The translations under genes and the position numbers were made by a program. Below, one piece after another: positions 43,981-53,758 of a stretch of DNA of 64,000 nt. The notes beneath the pieces are model-generated. The model worked only from the letters and a program-made list of their open reading frames with translations, had not been told where the DNA came from and ran no database searches. Origin of the DNA: Astrothelium macrocarpum (lineage: Eukaryota; Ascomycota; Dothideomycetes; Trypetheliales; Trypetheliaceae). The stretch is from NCBI GenBank assembly GCA_021030915.1, contig JAGEMR010000029.1:124001-188000 (forward strand), in the 5' to 3' direction. Each line of letters begins with the position of its first letter. Positions within the stretch are counted from its first letter, which is position 1.

Positions 43981-45355
43981 TCAAGATTGATGTTCTATCT
44001 CACTTGAGCTATTTCTCCGTCGGTCTTCACTCCGCTCATCTTTGCTGGCCATATGTTCATCGGATAACTCTGTAGACCATGCTTCTAATGAATCTTGGAC
44101 CTTTGGAGCCCAAACATCTTCGCCCTTTTCAATATCGTCGTAGTCAAGAACATTCCTGCCGAGTTCAAAGACGCCCTGGCGTGTTCGAACGAGCTCGCTC
44201 ATTATCCCAAATGAACCTACTGCAGCGCCAAGATCATGACAAAGAGATCTAACGTAGAAGCCAGAACTCACAGTCATACGTAACTTCACGGCTGGTGGGC
44301 CAGAGAGTGGAGCGCTGTCATCGCCACTATTCGGACGAGCTTCACTATCATTTAATGCATGTTCTCCCGTTTGGATCTCCTGTATATCTGCAGGCAAACT
44401 GCCTTCATCTGGTTTCAATGCACCGGACATTTTTGGAGAGCCTGACAAAAGTCGAGCACGCTTGGATGGCGCATCTTCTGTAGTGTCGTCTTTTCCGGTC
44501 TGACGTTGTGTCCGCTTGGTACCTGTCTGAGCTGGCATTATACCGTTTTCTGGGTTTTCAGTTGACGAAGGTCTTGTAGCTCCGTCTAAATGAAGTAGCT
44601 TGTTCGCAACGACCTGCTCTTCGCCTTCTGCCTCAGTCTTGGGCAGCTCGTAGCCATGCGTGCCCCCTTCCATCCACTCGACTATCTCGAGACTTGTGAC
44701 CTCAACAGGGCGTTCTTGAATTTCAATCGGCAGCTCCTTGCCTTCTCTTGCATACTCATACATTTTCTTCCCATCAACTCTAAGGGCCGAGAATATTGAC
44801 GGCTTCTGCATTATTTTCCCTCTGAATTTACCCAGAGCTTCCTCAACTTTCTCCCTAGTTATGTGTTCGTATGGCGCGCGGCCAACAACTTTGCCTAGCC
44901 TGTCATAGCTGTCTGTCGCAACGCCAAACAGGAGCACGCATTCATAACCTTTTGTGCACCCGAGAAACTTTGAGAGAGACTTCGTTCCGTTTCCAATTCC
45001 CACGGCCAGAACACCAGTGGCCAGAGGGTCAAGAGTGCCTCCATGGCCAAGTTTGACTTTAGCAGCTTGTTTGCCATGCCACCTGCGCTTCTTTTGCTGA
45101 CCGTAGGACTCGGCTGATCGTCGGGATCGCTCTGCAGCTATCAAGGGAGCAAAGACTGTTGAAGGATCGAAGTGCTCTTGCAGTTTACGTAGCACGCCAG
45201 CAGAGCTAATGGCGGGAGGCTTGTTTATGGCTACAAGCATGAACGGTTAGTCAATACATTGCTGTGGAATGCAGGTTTCAAACGTACATACCAATGACGC
45301 CTTCAATTGGCTTGACCGCAGACATTATGTGACGAGCGAATTTTCGGGCAGACAT
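43981..45355 (-). CDS. PUS4: tRNA pseudouridine-55 synthase Pus4 (TruB family)
   Basis: Makes pseudouridine 55 in the T-loop of cytosolic and mitochondrial tRNAs. Two exons, complement 45292-45355 and 43981-45230; 437 aa. N-terminus MSARKFARHIMSAVKPIEGV runs into IAINKPPAISSAGVL across the intron. TruB motifs: KLGHGGTLDPLATGVLAVGI (catalytic Asp in GTLDPLA), KGYECVLLFGVATDSYDRLG, QKPSIFSALRVDGKKMYEYA (RVDGKKMYEYAR) and SSGFYVRSLCHDLGAAVGS. A disordered, charged insert of about 110 residues separates the third and fourth blocks, as in other fungal Pus4 proteins. The start codon lies only 80 bases from the start of the next gene, so both share a very short promoter. Confidence 0.95.
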
Positions 45356-45435
45356 GAGTCTGCTCGAGATAGAAATTCATTCCATGGTTGAGAACAAGTC
45401 AATTCTGCGTTAAGTTTTGATTCGAAAGAAACTCC

Positions 45436-47265
45436 ATGAAGCTTGGGCCACTTGAAGAGGTGAGCAATCGCGAGACCTACGCCTGCCCCTCGCGAACTTG
45501 CTCTACATCTGTCTACGCGTTCCTCACCAAAAAGAGTCCTGTTTTACCCTCACTATCCGTTCATCATATTCATCTCTACGATTCACAGAATAATGCTATT
45601 CATTCTACGTTGGCAATGCCACTGCACGAGTCCGAAGTCCTCAAGCCAAAAGACCCTGAACTCACGGATGACAATGAATGGCCGGAATTCCTCCTGACCA
45701 ATGCTGAAGTCTGCGACACCGAAACTGGCGATCTCGTTCCTCTAATTCATGCCAACGAATATGCACCAGTCAGCGTCAAGGGCAAGCTAGAAAGCCTTCA
45801 CGTAAGTCAAGCACATCTGTTATTGAAGCCTGGCTACAATCGCACGACACCTCTCACGGTTACCGACGTCAATCGATATTCTTATGGGATATATGATGAC
45901 CAGGAAATTGCTGTTTGGGCAACTGGCCTTGCTGGTCATTTCAAAATTCAGCCTTCAAGAGCATACAAACATATTTATAAAGAGATGGTTGAAGCAATAA
46001 GAACCCTATACTTCATTACGGACATGCATTGCGGACAGTCGGGAAAACCCAAGAAAAGAGGAGAAATGGCTCCATGTCCACAGAAAATATTCAGTGAATA
46101 CAGCCAAGGATCTGTTAAATGCGCCGATGCACAAGATGCCGCAAATGTCATTTACAAGCATCGAAAGTTCTTGTTCACGTGTATGGCGCTTGAGAAGGAG
46201 GATGTCAATTGGAAACAGACACCATTCTACAAGCATATGGTGGAAAAGTTTCCGACCGACTTTCAAGACGCTCAGCCTCGAGATCGGCGGAGAAAGAGAA
46301 AGAGGAACGCCAAGCTCAAAGAGAACTTGACTAATCCTCGACAATCAACGCTGTCATCTGCTAATGTTGAAATGAAGGATCAAATTTCAGCACCGACCGT
46401 CTCTAGAGATATTACACAGACTCCGGTTCCTCGTCGAAGAGGGAGACCACCCAAGGCTGGAAAGCTTCCCAGCACAGCGCATACACCTTTGCAGCAAACC
46501 AAAACCGCCGACAGTGACGTCGAAAAATCTAGTGAGGACAGCCAATCCATGATCGATCGCAGAATGGCATACAAGGGTAAGGGCAGAGGCAAAAGCACAT
46601 CGGCATTGCGACCCAAAACAACAACGGACATTCCACAAAGAGATACTTCTGACGATGATGACGATGTTTCTGAAAGCCCTCTGCCAACACGGAAGCGTAA
46701 GAACGCAGACGTGCTTGAACGCCAACCATCAAAACGGATACTGAGAAACAATCCGCCCCCGGAATTTGATGAAGACGAAGCAATCGATATGCCATTTGAC
46801 GATGATGATGCCGAGACGCCTAACGAACCGGAATTGGTCTTAGAGATCGATAAGAAAACCGAATTGCCACTTCGCTGGAAGAGTGACACGCAAGCCGTTG
46901 GCGGTTCCAGTCGACCGCCTTTTGAAATTATAACGGAGCAGATGCCATCCAACATCCCACAAGAACCAGGCGACGTATGGACTTGCACGTACAATGGATG
47001 CCTGCGCAAAGTGTATGGTGCAAGCGAAGAACCAGGGAAAGGACTGGTCCAAGAGCATCTCAAAATGCATTCGCAAGAGGGCGAAGAGCGCGTGGAGTTG
47101 GTGAGGAAGGAGGGGGAGCTGGCTGATGGCCTGCCTGTCAGGTATGAGCGTATGGCGTTGAGGCGATGTGAAGTGCTAATCGTTTCTAGTAATTTGATTA
47201 AGAGGATTCGCGAGATGGCAGCTAAACAGCAGCTGAAAACGAATCAGTCGAGTGCAAATGGGTGA
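45436..47265 (+). CDS. RFTS-domain protein with AT-hook and C2H2-like finger
   Basis: Exons 45436-47141 and 47190-47265; 593 aa. The 48-nt intron (GTATGA, GCTAAT branch, TTTCTAG) has no in-frame stop, so retention would add 16 residues; splicing yields the more natural GLPVSNLIKRIREM. Residues about 80-205 (DTETGDLVPLIHANEYAPVS, VKGKLESLHVSQAHLLLKPG, YSYGIYDDQEIAVWATGLAG, YKHIYKEMVEAIRTLYFITD) have the pattern of the replication-foci-targeting (RFTS) domain of Dnmt1-like and Raf2/DIM-7 proteins. A single AT-hook, RRRGRPPK, lies near residue 335. A WTCTYNGCLRKVYG ... HLKMH segment near 515-545 has C2H2-finger spacing. Inference: a chromatin factor, possibly Raf2/DIM-7-related heterochromatin machinery; no methyltransferase domain. 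Confidence 0.78.
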   Translation: MKLGPLEEVSNRETYACPSRTCSTSVYAFLTKKSPVLPSLSVHHIHLYDSQNNAIHSTLAMPLHESEVLKPKDPELTDDNEWPEFLLTNAEVCDTETGDLVPLIHANEYAPVSVKGKLESLHVSQAHLLLKPGYNRTTPLTVTDVNRYSYGIYDDQEIAVWATGLAGHFKIQPSRAYKHIYKEMVEAIRTLYFITDMHCGQSGKPKKRGEMAPCPQKIFSEYSQGSVKCADAQDAANVIYKHRKFLFTCMALEKEDVNWKQTPFYKHMVEKFPTDFQDAQPRDRRRKRKRNAKLKENLTNPRQSTLSSANVEMKDQISAPTVSRDITQTPVPRRRGRPPKAGKLPSTAHTPLQQTKTADSDVEKSSEDSQSMIDRRMAYKGKGRGKSTSALRPKTTTDIPQRDTSDDDDDVSESPLPTRKRKNADVLERQPSKRILRNNPPPEFDEDEAIDMPFDDDDAETPNEPELVLEIDKKTELPLRWKSDTQAVGGSSRPPFEIITEQMPSNIPQEPGDVWTCTYNGCLRKVYGASEEPGKGLVQEHLKMHSQEGEERVELVRKEGELADGLPVRYERMALRRCEVLIVSSNLIKRIREMAAKQQLKTNQSSANG

Positions 47266-47638
47266 AGCTTCCAGGTCGCTGACCTTTAACAAAAGCTGTT
47301 GAGTCGTTTTTGGGAATGAAAGCTTACATTACGGGTTATGATACCATGGTGGGAAGGCATTGTTGTTTCTTGATACCTAGATGACATCGAATCATGCGCG
47401 TGCTCCACGTTTGGGGCACAACTCTCTGTCTTATCGACTTGTAAGATGCATCTCGCAGCAATGGCATTGCTACGCATGCAGTGTCTTGCGCCGGTTATAA
47501 ATAGGTTCTCTAAAGCAAAGTATGACAGTATGGCATGCGGCCTATCCACAGACGGATTGTTGGTGGAACTTGTAACGTGGGAATATGACACGATATTCCA
47601 TCTGCCAATAAAGTGGGTGTGTCCTCGACAACTTGCTC
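47266..47638. other. convergent intergenic region
   Basis: 373 bases between two 3' ends; no gene or structured element seen. Confidence 0.55.
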
Positions 47639-47976
47639 TCAAGGCTTTTGCTCTCCCTCGGTCGTAGAACTGCTGGCTTGAATTGTGGCTTCAAGGTTAT
47701 CGAGGCGTTTCGACATGTCGTCCACTGTAGATACAATGCGCTTAGCGGATGTTGATTTCCCCAAAGACACAAGGTACTTACTCTTTGATAGAAGTTCAGA
47801 TGAGATCGAAGAAAACTTAGACTGGAGCTGCTGCAGTAAATCATCGACGACAGCAGTCAATTCCGCTGGGGCCCCTTCGGTCTGGACGCCATTAATTTCT
47901 ATGTAGATGATGCTAGATCAACTACCCTTACTTGATCGACTGAAACAGAAGAAGCGTCGTCTTCTTTTTTGGACAT
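47639..47976 (-). CDS. HSBP1: heat shock factor-binding protein 1 homologue (HSBP1)
   Basis: Small trimeric coiled-coil protein; in animals it binds HSF1 and it also assists WASH complex assembly. Three exons, complement 47932-47976, 47782-47881 and 47639-47724; 76 aa. Sequence runs MSKKEDDASSVSVDQ, TEGAPAELTAVVDDLLQQLQ, SKFSSISSELLSKMDDMSKR and LDNLEATIQA. The heptad pattern and the S/K-MDDMS-RLDNLE block are diagnostic. The second intron (57 nt) is a multiple of three without a stop, so an unspliced form would code a 95-residue variant that breaks the coiled coil. Shares an intergenic region of 281 bases with EBP2. Confidence 0.92.
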
Positions 47977-48257
47977 TGTGTTTGGCAAGAATGGATTGCG
48001 GGATGGTTCGAGGTACAAATCGGACGGCTTTGTGGTACTGTCACACTTTCGTCAAGGAAGAATGAGAGATGGGTTGTGAGCGGTGAAGCTCTTCCGCAAT
48101 TCTGCCCCGCATATCTAAATTTTGAGCTACGTCCCACCAATACAATCTTCGAATTTGTAGCCAGATCCATCTCCTCATATTCTAGCGGTAGATGCAAAAC
48201 CATCTTCTCTATTTTCTCACTCGAAACAATCATACAGCAGAGCTGTAGCTGCCCAAC

Positions 48258-50048
48258 ATGAAGTATTCGCACCGCAAGGCGCAGATGGAGGCCAATCGGC
48301 TCAAGAATCTCGCTAATCCGAATTTCGAAAAAAGACAAGTAAAGTATGATCGTGAAAAGAAAAAACGGGAGGAGAAGAGGAATTTGAGAGTACAAGCAAT
48401 TATCAATGGCGTGGAACTAGACATGTCATACATGAACGGTATGAGTAACCGCCAGAAAAAGAAGGAACAGGCAAGAATCCGCGAAGCAAAGAGGCAACGT
48501 CAGGAACGTCTTGTTGCCATGGGATTGGCTCCAGCTCCTGGTTCAAGAGAATCTTCACCGCCTTCTTCCGATGACGGAGCTGCAAACGGGCCCGCCGATA
48601 GCAAAGTCAATGGCAAGGCCGTAAAAAACGAGGACTCCAAAGCCAGCCCTGTCGAACAATCTACCGATACCAACGAAGCTGACAGCCATTCAGATCAGAA
48701 AGCTGCTACGGGTAAGAAGCGAAAAACTACTGCAAGTCCTCAGCCAGTGGAAGAAAAGAAAGGAACGAAGAAACAGAAGAAATCGAAATTGGAGAACACA
48801 AAGGAGAATTCCAACTTGGCCGTGGTCAATGGTGGCCACGAGAAAAAGCCTAGATCTAGCAAAGGAGGTGAGGCGGCACAGATACCAGCAGAATCCCGCG
48901 AAAAGAAAGATCAGGTCGTAAACAAGGGTGGAAATGCCGCACAACAATTTGAAGATGAGGACGATGTCGCTGACGTTTTTGAAGAAATGGTAAAATATCT
49001 CAACCTCGTTCCCAGATAGTCGAATGATTGACACTACGGTGCTATAGATCGACGCGTCTCGCCTAGATGAGACGAGCAGTAGCGACACCGATGATAATGA
49101 CAACGATATCGTCGACGGTCTGGACGGGGAAGCTGAAGCCGAAGAAGACATACCACTATCGGATCTAGATTCACTCGCATCAGAAGAGAAGGGGGACATC
49201 ATTCCTCATCAACGGCTTTCCATCAACAACCACGCCGCTCTCAACAAAGCCTATAAATCTATTGCACTTCCATACTCCAAGCTGCAGTTCTCCGACCATA
49301 TGTCAACGACGACCGCAGAGAGTGTGCAGGTTGCCGACATTGACGATGATTTGAATCGCGAATTGACGTTCTACAAACAATCTCTGGATGCCGTTAACGA
49401 AGCTCGGTCGAAACTCAAAAAGGAGGGCGTGCCATTCTCCCGCCCGGTGGATTATTTCGCTGAGATGGTCAAGAGCGATGAGCACATGGGCAAGATCAAG
49501 CAGAAGCTTGTGGATGAAGCGGCAGGCAAAAAGGCCGCATCAGAGGCTCGAAAGCAGAGAGATCTGAAGAAGTTTGGAAAGCAAGTTCAGATTGCGAAGC
49601 AGCAAGAAAGGGCCAAGCAGAAGAAGGATACAATGGAGAAGATCAATGTCCTGAAGAGAAGTATGTCTTTATTAATATATTACAAAATCGCCAGTGAGAA
49701 TTTTTCCCCTTTATGGACTTTGCTAACATGATATGATATCCAGAACGACAAAATGCTGGTCTAGACAATGCAGATGAATCAGAGCTATTTGACGTTGCTC
49801 TCGAAGATGCTGCAGAGACAGATAGGAAAGAGCGAGCAGCCCGGAAAGCTGCTGTTGCTGGCATGCCAAATGCGAAGAGGCAAAAGAGGAATGAGAAATA
49901 TGGATTTGGTGGTAAGAAGAGGCATGCCAAGAGCAATGATGCAGAGTCGACCAATGACATGAGCGGCTTTTCTACGAAGAAGATGAAGGGGAAGAAGGAT
50001 AAAAAGCATAGGCCAGGCAAGAGCAAGAGGGCAGGTGCCAAGGCATGA
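48258..50048 (+). CDS. EBP2: rRNA-processing protein Ebp2
   Basis: Nucleolar factor for 60S subunit assembly (27S pre-rRNA processing). Exons 48258-48989, 49048-49660 and 49744-50048; 549 aa. The Ebp2 domain is in exons 2-3: EEDIPLSDLDSLASEEKGDI, IPHQRLSINNHAALNKAYKS, IALPYSKLQFSDH, the highly typical LKKEGVPFSRPVDYFAEMVK, SDEHMGKIKQKLVDEAAGKK, RKQRDLKKFGKQVQIAKQQE and RNEKYGFGGKKRHAKSNDAE. Exon 1 (244 residues) is Lys/Arg-rich and disordered with coiled-coil-like charge; it is longer than, and not clearly alignable to, yeast Ebp2, though the junction into IDASRLDETSSS is typical. The stop sits in a GCATGA repeat with four in-frame TGA codons. Confidence 0.92.
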
Positions 50049-50066
50049 GCATGAGCATGAGCATGA
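50043..50066 (+). repeat. (GCATGA)4 hexanucleotide repeat over the EBP2 stop codon
   Basis: Four perfect units; in the EBP2 frame each reads Ala-stop, so the gene ends in four consecutive in-frame TGA codons spaced by one codon. Confidence 0.95.
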
Positions 50067-50433
50067 GCTATTGTCATTCCTGATGTCGCTAACATGAAAG
50101 CTGGTGCAAGAAATGGTAAACATGGATTTACTAGCTCAATGTTGCTCGAATAAAAGCCGGGATTTTGTTTGGGGCATATAGCAAATATTTAGCTTTATAG
50201 TCTATAGATGTAATTCCAACCGGTATAGGTGATTACATATATCACAGTTGTAACGATAAGCCTAATGGGCTGCGGCTTAGTGGAGGTGGAAGTTGCAACG
50301 TAGCCCATTCGCCGCCGCTGAGAAATCAACAATCTGGTTTGTTTTAAAAGACCCTGAACGCTTTTTGGCTCCAACAACTTTTGGATCCGCAGAATCTTGA
50401 ACCCTGAATCCTCTACCACGCTGATTGTACAAC
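50067..50433. other. intergenic EBP2/PDI
   Basis: About 370 bases with the EBP2 3' UTR and PDI promoter. A TCACAGTTGTAACGATAAGCC segment and several ATCACA/TGTGAT-like words occur near 50230, but I assign no specific unfolded-protein element. Confidence 0.45.
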
Positions 50434-51599
50434 ATGGCGCCCATAAAACAGCTTTTACTTTCCTCTCTTACCATCCTTTCTGCTGCCGCATCCTCAGTTC
50501 TTGACCTCGACCCCTCCAATTTCGATTCCATCGTCCTCAAATCTGGCAAACCTTCTCTTGTCGAGTTCTTTGCACCATGGTGTGGCCACTGCAAGAACCT
50601 GGCACCTGTTTATGAGGAGCTCGCCGACTCTTACCAATTCGCCAAGGACAAAGTCCAGATTGCAAAAGTTGACGCCGACAACCACAAAGACCTTGGACGA
50701 AAGTTTGGCGTTTCAGGCTTTCCAACATTGAAATGGTTTGATGGAAAGAGTGATACCCCGACCAACTATGAGAGCGGGAGGGATCTTGAGAGTCTGCAAG
50801 GATTTATTGCAGAGAAGACGGGTGTGAAGTCCAAGAAGAAGGCAGTAGCGCCCAGTCAGGTGGAGATGCTGACGGATTCGACATTTCCGAAGACCATTGG
50901 CAAGGACAAGGATGTTCTGGTCGCTTTTACAGCGCCTTGGTGTGGACGTATGTGCTTCCCATCTCTACTACATATTTGAACTTTGACCCTGCTAACCCCC
51001 GTCGACCAGACTGCAAGGCATTGGCCCCAACTTGGGAATCCCTTGCCCAGACCTTCAGCCTCGAACCGAACGTCACCATCGCCAAAGTCGACGCTGAAGC
51101 TCCTGATGCGAAAGCCACCGCGCAGGAACAAGGCGTCAAATCCTACCCAACCATCAAGTTCTTCCCCAAGGGCCAGGACACACCGGTTGCCTATGAGGGT
51201 GGCCGTTCCGAAGCCGATTTCGTCAGCTACTTGAACGAAAAGGCCGGTACCCACAGAGCGGTCGGCGGCGGACTGGACGCAACCGCGGGCACAGTCCAGG
51301 CGCTCGACACCATCGTCACCAAGTTCACGGAAGGTGGCCAGAGCACGCTGGCAAGTGTCACTAAGGAGGCTCAAAAGGCTGCTGGTGGTCTGAAGGACAA
51401 ATATGCCGAATACTACGTGAAGGTGTTTGACAAGTTGAGCGAAAATGCAGAGTATGTTAACAAGGAGCTTACTCGGCTGCAAGGAATCGTCAAGAAAGGT
51501 GGTCTAGCCCCTGAGAAAGTTGACGACATTACCAAGAGGAGCAACATTTTGAAGAGGTTTGTGGGTACTGAGAAAGACGAAGGCAAGTCTGAATTGTGA
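50434..51599 (+). CDS. tigA: protein disulfide isomerase, Erp38/TigA type
   Basis: ER oxidoreductase with two thioredoxin domains. Exons 50434-50947 and 51010-51599 (62-nt intron with CTAAC branch splitting the second active site); 367 aa. Signal peptide MAPIKQLLLSSLTILSAAAS. Domain a: LVEFFAPWCGHCKNLAPVYE, then VSGFPTLKWF with the cis-Pro. Domain a': VAFTAPWCG|HCKALAPTWE and VKSYPTIKFF. The C-terminal 100 residues form the all-helical ERp29c-like domain (YAEYYVKVFDKLSENAEYVN, KKGGLAPEKVDDITKRSNIL). Both CGHC active sites are intact. The last residues are GKSEL rather than the canonical HDEL/KDEL, so ER retention may be weaker or rely on partner binding. Confidence 0.95.
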
Positions 51600-51819
51600 G
51601 CGAGAGGGTATTTTGGGCTAGGAACTAGAAGTGTAACGTTTATTGTAACCACTTTACGCCAGTCAACCCATATCTGAATGTTTAGCGTGGAAAAGGTCAG
51701 GTCAGGTCAGCTTGTGGACAAGCATCATGGTCTGTTTTCGTCTCTAAATTGTACAGTGCATTGATCGAGCATGCAGTGACACCGTACGCTATGCTATGGA
51801 ATGCAATTTTCTCCGTCGT
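51600..51819. other. convergent spacer PDI/MFS
   Basis: 220 bases between two stop codons; includes a small AGGTCAGGTCAG repeat near 51697. Confidence 0.5.
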
Positions 51820-53390
51820 TCAAAATTCAACATGATACCTTTTCCGAATGGCGCCACCAAAGTGGTAGAAAATCAAGGGCGCCGGGGCAATGACAACCGC
51901 GATAAATGCAAAAATAGATATTCCCCACCCGTAACCGAGCTTCTCAAAAAGCAAAGGTGCAAAGAGAGGAGTGATACCGCCGACAACAGAACGAAAAACG
52001 GCTCCTGCTGCAATGGCAGATGCAGCGTATTTTTCAAATGAATCAATGTAATAATTTTGAACGCAATTGACAATCATGACCTGTCCAATGCCAAAGAAAA
52101 TAGTGCTAACAATCGTTACTGGCCAGGCAAGATGATAATCAACTGTCCACGCAAACCAGAAGAGTGATATGGGAATAAAGACAGCTCCAATGTTTGCCAG
52201 AGGAAGACGATACTCAGGCTTTGGCTCGCCCTTATGACGTCTCGTAAGTGCGTTGTAGACTGTGTCGATGCGAGGTACCAAGAACCAGACTGCAATCAGA
52301 AAGCCACAACCAGGGAACAGGTAAAGCAGACCAACTTGTTCAGTGTTAAGTCCATAGATGCCGGAATAGATGTTCTGCATATTAGTGTACAAGCTATATG
52401 TTGTACCAAAGACCAATGCCTGATAGAAGCTCATTGTCAAAACAATGGGTTGTACGAAAATGCGAATAGGTCGACTGAGCGACGCAGCCAGTTTCGAGGA
52501 GAGTGGCCGGTCGTCTTGTCCTGCGTAGCGGAAGCGGCCATGCCGCTCGCTATCATTCTCATACTGGCGCTTGCGCCATTGAAGTAGCACTGGTGTATAA
52601 GTTTCTTTGAGAAAGAAGAAGCCAGCCAAGGTGTTGGTGCCACAAACAATGGCGAGAATCCAGAATATCCACCTCCAGTTTAGTCGTTGCACGATCAAGC
52701 CACCAAAGAGAGGTCCTATAGTGGGACTGTTTCGAAATCTCCTTGTCAGCAATCATGCGTCTCCACTGTAGAAAACAAGGTTTACCCTAATAATGGCCCC
52801 AGCAGATACCACCCAAACACACCAGCCCGCTCTTCTGGATTGAACATATCGCTAATAGTACCCCCGCCATTGGCAATCCCTACGCTTCCAAAAGCACCTG
52901 ACAGCGTCCGTATAGCAACCAGAGTCTCGACATTCGGGCTGAGTGCAGTCGGGATTTGTAGGAGCGTGAATATTGTGAAGCACACCATGTACAGTTTCCT
53001 CCGTCCGAATGTTTCCGACAACGGGGCAAGTATGAGAGGGCCGAACCCTAGCATCACTGTGAAGCCTGTGGTCGCCCCAATCACACTGTGCATGGAGGTG
53101 TTCAAATCATCTGCGATTTGGTTGATGCCGGGAGTGAACATCGAGCTCGCCAGAGGACTCAAAACTAAGGTACACCAGAAAAATGTCAGTGTTTAAGCCT
53201 CGTTGCAGCAAAGACGCGAATTGAAAAGGACCGCCTTACTTGCCATCATCGCGATGACTGCGATATTGGCCAATTTCTTGGAGCGCGGCCATGCTTTTGG
53301 ATTATCAGGATCTTCCTTTCCAAATTCGATGATTTCCGGCTCGGGGCTCTCGTCTCGCAGCAACGGTGTGCGCTCATCATGAGCTGGCAT
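51820..53390 (-). CDS. MFS transporter, DHA1 (drug:H+ antiporter) type
   Basis: Three exons, complement 53240-53390, 52786-53164 and 51820-52726; 478 aa with about 12 membrane spans. The cytosolic N-terminus has the di-leucine-like ERTPLLRDE and the typical DPDNPKAWPRSKKLAN entry. Motif A lies between TM2 and TM3 (LAPLSETFGRRKLYM). The antiporter-type segment is GPLLGPTIGPLFGGLIVQRL, followed by NWRWIFWILAIVCGTNTLAG and FFLKETYTPVLLQWR. A long central loop (RKRQYENDSERHGRFRYAGQ) separates the two halves. Such proteins export drugs, polyamines or metabolites across the plasma membrane. Its neighbour is a Baeyer-Villiger-type monooxygenase transcribed in the same direction, which suggests but does not prove a linked role. 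Confidence 0.9.
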
Positions 53391-53758
53391 TACTAGGAAA
53401 TTATGGATTTTTGAAGAAGGTGTGGTGTTGGAGTCAGAACATGGGGAAATCCGGGCAGATGGGAATTTGAGATGGAGATCTGGGGTCGGGGGTTCAGATT
53501 GTGCAAGACCCACCAGATCTACCTGGAGCTGATCATGACGTCCGACGATCGAAGATGCAGAGACGTTTTGGCGTCTCGGTTATCGATCTTTGACAGCTAG
53601 CTTCGATTGGATCCACGTACGTTGTTGAACAATTTCACCAAGACTTGGATGGGTTTTAATTTTTCTTTATTGATGAAATAGAGACCAAAGTCTACATCAC
53701 ATAGCTACGTGAGCAATACGAGAGAATCCACAGATGATCTACACAAAATTATATATCC
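53391..53758. other. intergenic: MFS promoter and BVMO 3' UTR
   Basis: 368 bases. The MFS frame stays open upstream of its ATG to 53513 but without an ATG. Nothing else seen. Confidence 0.5.
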
